Shown: positions 1 to 6,013 of the stretch, one piece after another
How the letters are laid out: each line of letters starts with the position of its first letter
Numbering within the stretch: the stretch's first letter is position 1
Source: CALZFJ01 sp964459845
GTDB taxonomy: Bacteria > Bacteroidota > Bacteroidia > Bacteroidales > Muribaculaceae
Direction of reading: 5' to 3'
Assembly: GCA_964459845.1 (NCBI GenBank)
Contig: CAYWOC010000049.1
Span: forward strand, 1-11,262
Length of the DNA: 11,262 nt
Position numbers and translations under genes: made by a program
Notes under the pieces: generated by a model
Databases searched by the model: none
The model's input: only the letters and a program-made list of their open reading frames with translations
Told to the model about the DNA's origin: nothing

Positions 1-308
1 TGCGCGACCGCCTCGGCTCCACCGTCGCCGTGGTCGATGACCGCGGCAGGACAGAACAGCTCACCGCCTACTCCCCCTCGGGAGTGCCTTACGGACTGTT
101 CGGGTTCGGCAGCGTCACCGACCGGCTGCACATAGGCAACCGCTGGATGGCGCAGAGCGGCTTCAACACCTACGACAACACGGCGCGGATGCACTATCCG
201 CTGCTGCCGTCGTTCGACACTCCCGACCCGCTGTCGCAGGACTACCCGAGCCTAAGCCCCTACTCCCACTGCGCCGGCAACCCCCTCTCCCTGATCGACC
301 CGACAGGG
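1..308 (+). repeat. Rhs core direct repeat, copy A (left edge cut)
   Basis: This segment aligns without gaps to 8960-9267. I count 10 mismatches in 308 bases, including an identical block of 149 bases (90-238). The encoded proteins differ at only two residues (YSPSG/YYPSG and SQDYP/SQAYP). Similarity ends exactly after the IDPTG codons, where the toxin domains begin. The repeat continues to the left of the window. Confidence 0.95.
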
Positions 309-935
309 GAAAGGATAGTGGTGTCATCTGCTGGGACAGAATATGAATACAAGGAGACTCCCGAAGACGGATATTGCTTTGTCGATAAAAATGGGAAATA
401 TCCCATCGGAACGCACTCGTTCTTGTATGACGTGGAAACAGCCCTCAATAAAATCCAACAAGGGAAAAACGGCAAGGAAATGGTTGATTACCTAATCAAC
501 GGCGATAAAAAACTTTATATTCAAAAAAATGAAATAAATCAAGCGGACATACAAAACTTCGTCATTGGCTATAACAATAAATCAGAAGAAGGCGGCATTA
601 GCTATAACGGATTGTTTAATTGGACAACTCATCGCGATTCATACATTGGTTTGGCGCATGAATTGGCTCATATTGAGGATGTCTGGAAAAATACGTATGA
701 TAATTCAATATGGTATGTTTCTCATAACAATTCATGTATATTTTATAAAAGATATGATGTATATAATTGTGAAAAATTTGCCATTCAAAGAGAAAATGAA
801 ATAAGAATCGAAAACGGAATTCCTATACGGACTCATTATGAAAACATTAGCGCACATAATGGCTTAATAATGCTGAACTATGGTAAAATAAAATCAAGCT
901 ACCCATCACCATATATAATCAAAAAAGGAAAATGA
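1..935 (+). CDS. Rhs-family polymorphic toxin, 5'-partial, with M91-like zinc metallopeptidase C-terminal domain
   Basis: The reading frame is already open at the left edge (first full codon at base 3), so the gene starts upstream and 310 residues are visible. Bases 3-308 encode the end of an Rhs repeat-associated core, with hallmarks RDRLGSTVAV, FDTPDPL, SPYSHCAGNPLSL and the terminal IDPTG. From base 309 a 208-residue C-terminal domain begins. It carries HELAH (657-671), an HExxH zinc site, and downstream the string REN-E-IR-x-ENGIPIRTHY (789-839), a pattern I associate with peptidase M91/NleD-like toxin domains. A glutamate there may be the third zinc ligand. By family knowledge this would be an interbacterial protease toxin; its target is unknown. 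Base composition changes sharply at the junction: 40 of 60 G+C at 61-120 against 15 of 60 at 481-540. The stop is one base before the next start. The Rhs call is firm; the M91 call rests on motifs only. Confidence 0.85.
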   Translation, partial: RDRLGSTVAVVDDRGRTEQLTAYSPSGVPYGLFGFGSVTDRLHIGNRWMAQSGFNTYDNTARMHYPLLPSFDTPDPLSQDYPSLSPYSHCAGNPLSLIDPTGERIVVSSAGTEYEYKETPEDGYCFVDKNGKYPIGTHSFLYDVETALNKIQQGKNGKEMVDYLINGDKKLYIQKNEINQADIQNFVIGYNNKSEEGGISYNGLFNWTTHRDSYIGLAHELAHIEDVWKNTYDNSIWYVSHNNSCIFYKRYDVYNCEKFAIQRENEIRIENGIPIRTHYENISAHNGLIMLNYGKIKSSYPSPYIIKKGK

Positions 936-936
936 T

Positions 937-1467
937 ATGAAAACCATACTCTTAATTTATTTGACAGTTATTTTATTGGCTGGAGTTCAGTGCAGCAATT
1001 CGGAGAAAAAAGCAAGCCATAATTCGGAAAAGACTTTTACTGAAGAAACCACAACAGAAGAGCCTCTGATAAACCGCATATTCACTTCTATATCTAAAAT
1101 GGAAAGTGGAGATGATGGAACCACGTTATACGCCGTCAAAGAAAAAAGTCAGTTGATGGCAAGGTTCAAGCTTGACCACGAACGTGACACCATATTTTTA
1201 TGGGATAAAATTTCACATTTCGAATCTCCAAGTTATATTATATGGAATAAACGTAAAATTATGACAGGGAATGAAGAAGAACGGGCATATCGTTATCCTT
1301 ATTCTCATGACCTCATCAGCAATAAGATTATTGACTGCGTGAACGACAGAAAAATTCTATCTTTGCGTGAAGAATTAGTGGAAAAGAATATGGATAAAAG
1401 CAGGAATTATATATTTATAATCAAAACGGATGGCAATGATTATGAAATTGAGCAGCTTAAATTTTAA
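937..1467 (+). CDS. Putative immunity protein, predicted lipoprotein or secreted
   Basis: This 176-residue protein starts one base after the stop of the Rhs-M91 toxin gene, the usual place for the cognate immunity gene. Residues 1-19 (MKTILLIYLTVILLAGVQC) look like an export signal ending in Cys. The lipobox is imperfect, with Gln just before the Cys, so lipidation is uncertain. A Ser/Lys/Glu/Thr-rich linker follows (about 20-44), then a mixed domain containing FKLD, IIW and a final IIKTD-x6-EIEQLKF strand-like stretch. I recognise no named family. The immunity role is inferred from position, small size and AT-rich composition. Envelope location would imply that the toxin is met in the periplasm or at the outer membrane. 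It overlaps the next gene, so the two are probably translated together. Confidence 0.7.
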   Translation: MKTILLIYLTVILLAGVQCSNSEKKASHNSEKTFTEETTTEEPLINRIFTSISKMESGDDGTTLYAVKEKSQLMARFKLDHERDTIFLWDKISHFESPSYIIWNKRKIMTGNEEERAYRYPYSHDLISNKIIDCVNDRKILSLREELVEKNMDKSRNYIFIIKTDGNDYEIEQLKF

Positions 1468-2005
1468 AAGATTGGCACTAAAAACAGGACTTATGGCATT
1501 CTGTGCGTGCTTCGGCTTCCTGAGAGCTGAAGCTACCGACGAGAAACTTGACTCTATATTTTATGTCTGCCAACAAAACAGCGCATCCGTAAAATTATGG
1601 GGGAGCAAATCTCGCAGCCACCGGTCTTTCCTCAACAAAGTGACATCACTTATTTCGTTTAAGCTTGACTATGACACAGAGAATGATGACATATATATTG
1701 TAGAAAACAAATATGCTGACTATAGCGTGAACTCTGCCGGTTCTGAACAGTTTGTGATTTGGAGCTCAATTGAAATGGCGAAATATGACAGCCGTAAACC
1801 CCGAGAAATAACTTTTCACAAATTGCCGCCACAGCATATCAGGAATTTGTTTCAAAAATGGGACAAAACTAAGATTGAGCAAGCACTACAGCACCCCCGA
1901 AACAATTATATGCTTGACAAGATGGAAAAGATAGTGACGCACATAAAGATAACTGACAGAAAATACCGTCTTGTCTGGATTAGGGGATACAGCGGATATT
2001 TTTGA
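1442..2005 (+). CDS. Putative second immunity or accessory protein, secreted
   Basis: The protein has 187 residues from the chosen start at 1442. Earlier in-frame ATGs exist at 1430 and 1436. I prefer 1442 because it gives a standard signal peptide: basic MKLSSLNFKRLALK, hydrophobic TGLMAFCACFGFL, and an AEA cleavage site before TDEKLD. It overlaps the 3' end of the preceding gene by 26 bases, which suggests translational coupling. The mature part has no family I recognise. It shares a loose collinear pattern with its upstream neighbour (FKLD, then D-x-I-Y/F, then V/I-I-W, then a late IKI/IIK-TD). It may be a diverged paralogue acting as a second immunity protein for the Rhs-M91 toxin, or an orphan immunity gene left by an earlier cassette. 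Confidence 0.6.
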   Translation: MKLSSLNFKRLALKTGLMAFCACFGFLRAEATDEKLDSIFYVCQQNSASVKLWGSKSRSHRSFLNKVTSLISFKLDYDTENDDIYIVENKYADYSVNSAGSEQFVIWSSIEMAKYDSRKPREITFHKLPPQHIRNLFQKWDKTKIEQALQHPRNNYMLDKMEKIVTHIKITDRKYRLVWIRGYSGYF

Positions 2006-2446
2006 CATACGACTATCATGTCACGACATGCAATTGAAGCGCAATGAGCAATGCGGCATTTTCCGATGCGGTAGAGTGCAATAATTTGCCGCAAAAAGTC
2101 ATTAAGATATTGCATATTAGATTAAAAAGAATTAACTTTGCACAAAATTTGAGGCAAGACGTGTTTCTGAACTCAAAAATCTGTATTGAGACACATTCAG
2201 CTGCGTAGTCGAGAAATGATGCTAAACTCTTGAGAAACAGACTGAATAGTAAATCTAACGGTCGCAAGTCCCTCGTTATCAAAGAATCGATTGAGAAAGG
2301 GATGAGCAGCCGCTACAGTTTTTGTGTGCAGAAATATCGGCAAAGCAGAGATATTGAAATTCTCGCAATATTCCGCCCACTTTGCGCTCCGATTTTTAGC
2401 AAAAAAAGAATATTTAATTAGAAACTATAAAATTTGGAATACAGCC
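2006..2446 (+). other. Long intergenic region: cassette end and leader of rpmB
   Basis: I see no convincing gene in these 441 bases. Near the left end is a short dyad (2017-2030, CATGTC-AC-GACATG). A promoter lies at 2109-2140. The stretch from about 2147 to 2446 would be an untranslated leader of about 300 bases. Within it are a 7-bp stem (2350-2356 with 2366-2372, nine-base loop) and a weaker promoter-like pair, ATTG 2353-2356 and CCACTTTG 2377-2384. No tRNA-like fold and no rho-independent terminator for the upstream Rhs cassette were found. Confidence 0.5.
2109..2140 (+). promoter_or_regulatory. Bacteroidetes-type promoter for rpmB-rpmG-DUF4295
   Basis: TAACTTTG at 2133-2140 matches the Bacteroidetes -7 consensus TAnnTTTG exactly and is followed by CAC. 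ATTG at 2109-2112 is one base off the -33 TTTG, with the standard 20-base spacing. Transcription would begin near 2147, about 300 bases before rpmB. Confidence 0.6.
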
Positions 2447-2701
2447 ATGTCAAAGGTTTGTCAAATTACAGGCAAGAAGGCGATGACAGGAAACAATGTA
2501 TCGCACTCTAAAAGAAGAACAAAGCGTAAATTCTACGCAAACTTGTTCACCAAGAAATTTTATTGGGTAGAGCAAGATCAATGGATTAGCTTGACTATTT
2601 CAGCTGCAGGACTTCGCACCATCAACAAGATTGGCTTGGATGCTGCTTTGAAGCAAGCTGCAAGCAAGGGTTTTCTAACATGTGTTAAAACTGTAGATTA
2701 A
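2447..2701 (+). CDS. rpmB: 50S ribosomal protein bL28
   Basis: The protein has 84 residues, normal for Bacteroidetes bL28. It opens MSKVCQITGKKAMTGNNVSH and continues SKRRTKRKFYANL, then KKFYWVEQDQWISLTISAAGLRTI, which is the family signature for this subunit of the large ribosomal particle. The reading frame stays open upstream to 2324, but the start at 2447 is fixed by the conserved N-terminus. No Shine-Dalgarno sequence is seen, as is usual in this phylum. It heads a tight operon with rpmG 11 bases downstream and the DUF4295 gene after that. Composition is ordinary for a highly expressed gene, with no sign of transfer. The long leader upstream could host autoregulation, but I see no known ribosomal-protein leader motif. 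Confidence 0.97.
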   Translation: MSKVCQITGKKAMTGNNVSHSKRRTKRKFYANLFTKKFYWVEQDQWISLTISAAGLRTINKIGLDAALKQAASKGFLTCVKTVD

Positions 2702-2712
2702 AAATTAAGAAG

Positions 2713-2901
2713 ATGGCAAAGAAAGCTAAAGGCAATAGAGTTCAAGTAATTCTTGAATGCACAGAACAAAAGGCAAGTGGTGTGCCAGGAATGTCACGTT
2801 ATATCACAACAAAGAACAGAAAAAATACCACTGAGAGATTGGAGTTGAAAAAATACAACCCATACCTAAAGAAAGTTACTGTACACAAAGAAATTAAATA
2901 A
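2713..2901 (+). CDS. rpmG: 50S ribosomal protein bL33
   Basis: The protein has 62 residues: MAKKAKGNRVQVILECTEQ, then the SRYITTKNRKNT core and LELKKYNPYLKKVTVHKE. This is the bL33 pattern, a small basic protein of the large ribosomal subunit near the exit-tRNA site. Only one cysteine (in LECTEQ) remains of the two CxxC pairs found in zinc-binding bL33. The place of the second pair reads NPYLKK, so this is the zinc-free (C-minus) form. It lies 11 bases after rpmB and 9 bases before the DUF4295 gene and is clearly co-transcribed with them. Confidence 0.96.
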   Translation: MAKKAKGNRVQVILECTEQKASGVPGMSRYITTKNRKNTTERLELKKYNPYLKKVTVHKEIK

Positions 2902-2910
2902 TTTTGAGTC

Positions 2911-3063
2911 ATGGCAAAGAAAGTAGTAGCAACACTTCAAAAGGGTGAGGGACGTACTTATAGCAAGGTCATCAGAGTGGTTAAATCTGAAAAGACTGGT
3001 GCATATGTGTTCAAGGAAGAAATGGTTCCTAACGATCAAGTACAAGCTGCCCTCAACAAATAA
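2911..3063 (+). CDS. DUF4295 family small basic protein (Bacteroidetes ribosome-associated candidate)
   Basis: This is a 50-residue gene that is easy to miss. It reads MAKKVVATLQKGEGRTYSKV and then IRVVKSEKTGAYVFKEEMV, ending QAALNK. The start at 2911 shares the MAKK opening of bL33 and sits 9 bases after the rpmG stop. The sequence and its position directly after rpmB-rpmG match DUF4295, a family limited to Bacteroidetes. Small size, basic charge and invariant linkage to two ribosomal protein genes point to a ribosomal role. I recall a phylum-specific large-subunit protein (called bL38) from Flavobacterium ribosome structures that may be this family, but I cannot verify that here. A strong terminator lies about 29 bases downstream, making this the last gene of the operon. 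Confidence 0.9.
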   Translation: MAKKVVATLQKGEGRTYSKVIRVVKSEKTGAYVFKEEMVPNDQVQAALNK

Positions 3064-3091
3064 TTCGGAATATATATTTTTCCTAAATACC

Positions 3092-3135
3092 AAGAAAGTC
3101 TCACCGCCACAAGCGGCACGAGGCTTTCTTTTTTT
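3092..3135 (+). terminator. Rho-independent terminator of the rpmB-rpmG-DUF4295 operon
   Basis: AAGAAAG (3092-3098) pairs with CTTTCTT (3124-3130). The stem continues with a T-G wobble, CTC/GAG (3100-3102 with 3120-3122), and CCGC/GCGG (3104-3107 with 3113-3116) around a five-base loop. A T run covers 3129-3135. The 220 bases from here to the helicase start hold only the helicase promoter and no accepted gene. Confidence 0.9.
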
Positions 3136-3299
3136 ATGCGCCAAACTGGTCATCATGACGTGAATATGGAGACTGCGAATTTTGGGGAATTGGATGTCTT
3201 GGACAATCAAGAGTAAAGGCATGAATATATTATCTCTTCGAATCAAAACAACCGTTTTTGAATAATATTGTGTTTTTTCCAGCATTATGCAGTCATGCT

Positions 3300-3331
3300 T
3301 TTGGTTATTCACCTCATTTGTTGTAACTTTG
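3300..3331 (+). promoter_or_regulatory. Bacteroidetes-type promoter for the DEAD-box helicase
   Basis: TTTG at 3300-3303 and TAACTTTG at 3324-3331 match both consensus elements exactly and are separated by 20 bases. The expected start is near 3338, giving a short 5' leader of about 18 bases before the ATG at 3356. Confidence 0.85.
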
Positions 3332-3355
3332 CACACGAATTTATAACAACTTTTT

Positions 3356-5248
3356 ATGACATTTGAAGAATTAGGAGTCCGCGAGGATTTATTGAAGGCT
3401 ATTGCCGAAATGGGATATGAAAGCCCTATGCCCGTTCAGGAAAAGGTTATTCCACATTTATTGAACGAAGACAATGACGTAGTTGCCCTTGCACAGACCG
3501 GCACGGGCAAGACTGCCGCATTCGGTCTGCCGGTGCTTCAACGCATAGACGTGGCGATGAAGCGTCCACAGGCTCTGATTATTTCGCCGACACGTGAGCT
3601 GTGTCTGCAAATCAGCGGCGACCTCGCTGACTACTCTAAATATATCGACGGACTGAAGGTGCTGCCGGTGTATGGCGGCTCAAGCATCGAAAGCCAAATT
3701 CGCGCACTGCGCGCCGGTGTGCAGATTATAGTTGCCACTCCGGGTCGTCTCATTGACCTCATCAAGCGCAATGTGGTGAAGCTTGACGATGTGCATACAG
3801 TGATTCTCGATGAAGCCGACGAGATGCTCAATATGGGATTCGTGGATGATATCAACGACATTCTCACCCATGTGCCTGACGACCGCAAGATGCTGATGTT
3901 CTCGGCTACAATGCCGCCAGAAATCGCAAAAATTGCAAAGCGGTTCATGCACAACCCCGAGGAATATGTAATAGGCACGAAGAACGAAGGTGCGCAGAAT
4001 GTACGCCACATCTACTATATGGTTCATGCGCGCGACAAGTATCTCGCATTGAAGCGCATAGCTGACTATAACCCGAGCATATATGGCATTATCTTCTGCC
4101 GCACACGCCGCGACACACAAGAAATAGCCGACAAACTAATCGAAGACGGATACAATGCCGACTCACTTCACGGCGACCTTTCGCAAGCTCAACGCGACAC
4201 GGTGATGAAGAAGTTCCGCGAGCGCAACCTGCAACTTCTTGTAGCCACCGATGTGGCTGCACGCGGACTTGACGTGAACGACTTGACTCACGTCATCAAC
4301 TACGGTTTGCCTGACGACATTGCAACATATACCCACCGAAGCGGACGTACCGGACGTGCCGGAAAGACTGGAGTGTCGGTGGCTATAATCCACTCCAAGG
4401 AACGCGGCAAGATTAAAGACATAGAGCGCAAGATTGGCAAGACATTTGAACATGCCGAAGTGCCTACACCCGAGCGCATCATCGAAAAGCAACTCTTTAA
4501 CCTCGCCGACAGAATCGAGAAAGTGAAAGTGGATGAAGAGCAAATGGCTAAATATATTCCTGGCATCCAGAAGAAGCTTGAATGGCTGAGCGAGGAAGAC
4601 TTGCTGAAGCGTGTGCTTTCACTTGAGTTCAACCGTCTGCTCGACTATTACAAGGATGCTCCTGTGCTCGACATTGTGACAGCGAAAAAAGACGGAAAGG
4701 GCAAAGGCAGCGACCGCAAAGGCGGCTCGCGCAGCACCGAGGAAAAAGACCGCCGCACAGGCGAGCCGGGATATGAGCGCCTATATGTGAATGCCGGAAA
4801 GGCCGACGGATTCTTCGCAGCCAACCTCATCGAGCTTATCAACCAGAATATCCACGGACAGCGTGTGGATGTGGGCCGCATCGACCTGCTGCAAGGCTAC
4901 TCGCTATTTGACGTGCGCAAGGGCGAGGCTCACAGAGTAGTGAGCGCACTCAAGAACTCCGACTTCTACGGAAAACGCATCTATTGCGAAGTTGCCGACC
5001 TCGAAAAAGACTACGCCTCGGAGAATAAAGGAAAGGCTAAGGCAAAACGCGGCGAGGGCAAGCGTGAACGCAAATCTCGATTCGCCGACGACCGCCCGAA
5101 GAACAGGCGCGAACGCCGAGCAAAGGAATTCGGCAAAAAAGAAGATGACTCGAAAGCGAGCCGAAAAAAACGTAAAGACCGCGACGACGACGCTACAAAA
5201 GCAGAAAAGCACGGCAATTACGAAAAATTTATGAAAAAGAAACATTAA
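3356..5248 (+). CDS. DEAD-box ATP-dependent RNA helicase with DbpA-type RNA-binding domain
   Basis: The protein has 630 residues. It unwinds RNA using ATP and by family is tied to ribosome assembly, cold adaptation and RNA turnover in the cytoplasm. All core motifs are present in order: Q motif region F3 with GYESPMPVQEK (20-30), motif I AQTGTGKT (46-53), PTREL (78-82), GG (107-108), TPGR (128-131), DEAD (152-155), SAT (183-185), IIFCRT (245-250), VATDVAARGLDV (296-307) and HRSGRTGR (327-334). A helical region follows to about 440. Residues about 472-548 (ERLYVNAGKADGFF... RIYCEVA) form a DbpA/CsdA-like RRM domain that recruits helicases to structured RNA. The last 80 residues are a Lys/Arg/Asp-rich disordered tail. 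The architecture resembles CsdA/DeaD, but I assign no symbol because orthology cannot be proven by eye. It has its own promoter and a hairpin just after the stop. Confidence 0.96.
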   Translation: MTFEELGVREDLLKAIAEMGYESPMPVQEKVIPHLLNEDNDVVALAQTGTGKTAAFGLPVLQRIDVAMKRPQALIISPTRELCLQISGDLADYSKYIDGLKVLPVYGGSSIESQIRALRAGVQIIVATPGRLIDLIKRNVVKLDDVHTVILDEADEMLNMGFVDDINDILTHVPDDRKMLMFSATMPPEIAKIAKRFMHNPEEYVIGTKNEGAQNVRHIYYMVHARDKYLALKRIADYNPSIYGIIFCRTRRDTQEIADKLIEDGYNADSLHGDLSQAQRDTVMKKFRERNLQLLVATDVAARGLDVNDLTHVINYGLPDDIATYTHRSGRTGRAGKTGVSVAIIHSKERGKIKDIERKIGKTFEHAEVPTPERIIEKQLFNLADRIEKVKVDEEQMAKYIPGIQKKLEWLSEEDLLKRVLSLEFNRLLDYYKDAPVLDIVTAKKDGKGKGSDRKGGSRSTEEKDRRTGEPGYERLYVNAGKADGFFAANLIELINQNIHGQRVDVGRIDLLQGYSLFDVRKGEAHRVVSALKNSDFYGKRIYCEVADLEKDYASENKGKAKAKRGEGKRERKSRFADDRPKNRRERRAKEFGKKEDDSKASRKKRKDRDDDATKAEKHGNYEKFMKKKH

Positions 5249-5260
5249 TTTCCGAAGATT

Positions 5261-5297
5261 ATGCGTAAATTCACGGCTGAATTTACGCATATTTTTT
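5261..5297 (+). terminator. Perfect 12-bp hairpin plus T run after the helicase, ending 3 bases before the next start codon
   Basis: Bases 5261-5272 and 5279-5290 are perfect reverse complements around the six-base loop ACGGCT. A T run follows at 5292-5297, the form of a rho-independent terminator. The stem is AT-rich (4 G/C pairs of 12). The next gene's ATG is at 5301, so the same structure would also lie against that start codon in any read-through transcript. Confidence 0.75.
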
Positions 5298-5300
5298 ATA

Positions 5301-5918
5301 ATGAAGAAATTCTGCAAAATATCATTTATCGCCACTTTGACTGCCTCTATGGCTCTGCCGCTTGGAGCACGCACGATTCGCGACTTTTTCTTGAGCGAAA
5401 GCGGCGACGTGCTGAAGGCCTTGCCCACCAGCAAGCGTGCCGACATGCTCGCTTATTACGACGTAGATAGGCTGATGCCAACAGAGACCAATTTCGGTGA
5501 AAGTGCCACTCTGGAGAAAGTCACTGCCGACTATATCTCTCTAACCACAAGCTCATCGTCGGACGTGCAGATGAAAATGCTGACATCGGGACGCGACACC
5601 ATGCTGCTCGTGGTGAACACGGTGAAGATGCCGGCACGCGACAGCCGAGTGCGCCTCTTCGACAAAAACTGGAGAGAGATGAATCCGTCAAAAGCCATAA
5701 AGCTCGCCAAGATGGAGGACTTCGTAACCATACCCAAAGGCTCGAAGTTGAAGAAAGAGGACATATTGGGGCAAATACGCTTCCCCATAATCTCCTACAC
5801 GATAGATTCTGTGTCGTGCCGAGTCACAGCCCATCAAGAGCTAAAAGACTTTATGAGCAAAGACGAATATGCCAAGATTGAACCTTACCTGAAAGAGATG
5901 GTAATCGTGAAGAAATAA
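5301..5918 (+). CDS. DUF3256 family secreted protein
   Basis: The protein has 205 residues. A signal peptide covers about residues 1-23 (MKKFCKISFIATLTASMALPLGA) before RTIRDFF, so the product is exported to the periplasm or beyond. The mature part follows the Bacteroidales DUF3256 pattern as I know it: an opening about bringing the protein to RADMLAYYDVD, then NFGESATLEKVTADYISLTTS, then MKML with a DTMLLVVNTV strand, and RDSRVRLFDKNWREM. DUF3256 has no established function that I know of. There is no recognisable promoter in the few bases between the hairpin and the start. Expression probably depends on read-through from the helicase gene or an unseen promoter inside it. Confidence 0.8.
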   Translation: MKKFCKISFIATLTASMALPLGARTIRDFFLSESGDVLKALPTSKRADMLAYYDVDRLMPTETNFGESATLEKVTADYISLTTSSSSDVQMKMLTSGRDTMLLVVNTVKMPARDSRVRLFDKNWREMNPSKAIKLAKMEDFVTIPKGSKLKKEDILGQIRFPIISYTIDSVSCRVTAHQELKDFMSKDEYAKIEPYLKEMVIVKK

Positions 5919-5929
5919 TACTTCCCCGG

Positions 5930-5937
5930 CATCTTTG
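5930..5937 (+). promoter_or_regulatory. Possible -7 element for the phosphodiester glycosidase gene
   Basis: CATCTTTG followed by CG is one base off TAnnTTTG and resembles the extended TATCTTTGC form common in this phylum. No clear TTTG is found about 20 bases upstream. It would give a leader of about 70 bases before the ATG at 6014. This is weak support. Confidence 0.35.
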
Positions 5938-6013
5938 CGTAAATGCTCCATGAGATGAAGCGCATATATGCCGAATACTATAGACAACTATCATTAATGT
6001 AATACTATTTCGT

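Noticed and set aside
2016..2282. Minus-strand open frame of 88 codons in the rpmB upstream region
   Set aside because: It is Leu/Phe/Cys-rich without coherent membrane topology and runs opposite the rpmB promoter and leader.
2230..2421. Open frame of 63 codons between the first cassette and rpmB
   Set aside because: It has no recognisable family, lies inside the rpmB leader, and overlaps in another frame the open stretch that precedes rpmB. Nothing beyond its length supports it.
3136..3216. Small open frame of 26 codons starting just after the ribosomal operon terminator
   Set aside because: It has no promoter and no family resemblance, and it begins at the base after the terminator T run. 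It is most likely chance.
4904..5446. Minus-strand open frame of 180 codons opposite the end of the helicase
   Set aside because: It is produced by the Lys/Arg-rich coding of the helicase tail on the + strand. It crosses the hairpin and the next gene's start and has no motif of its own.
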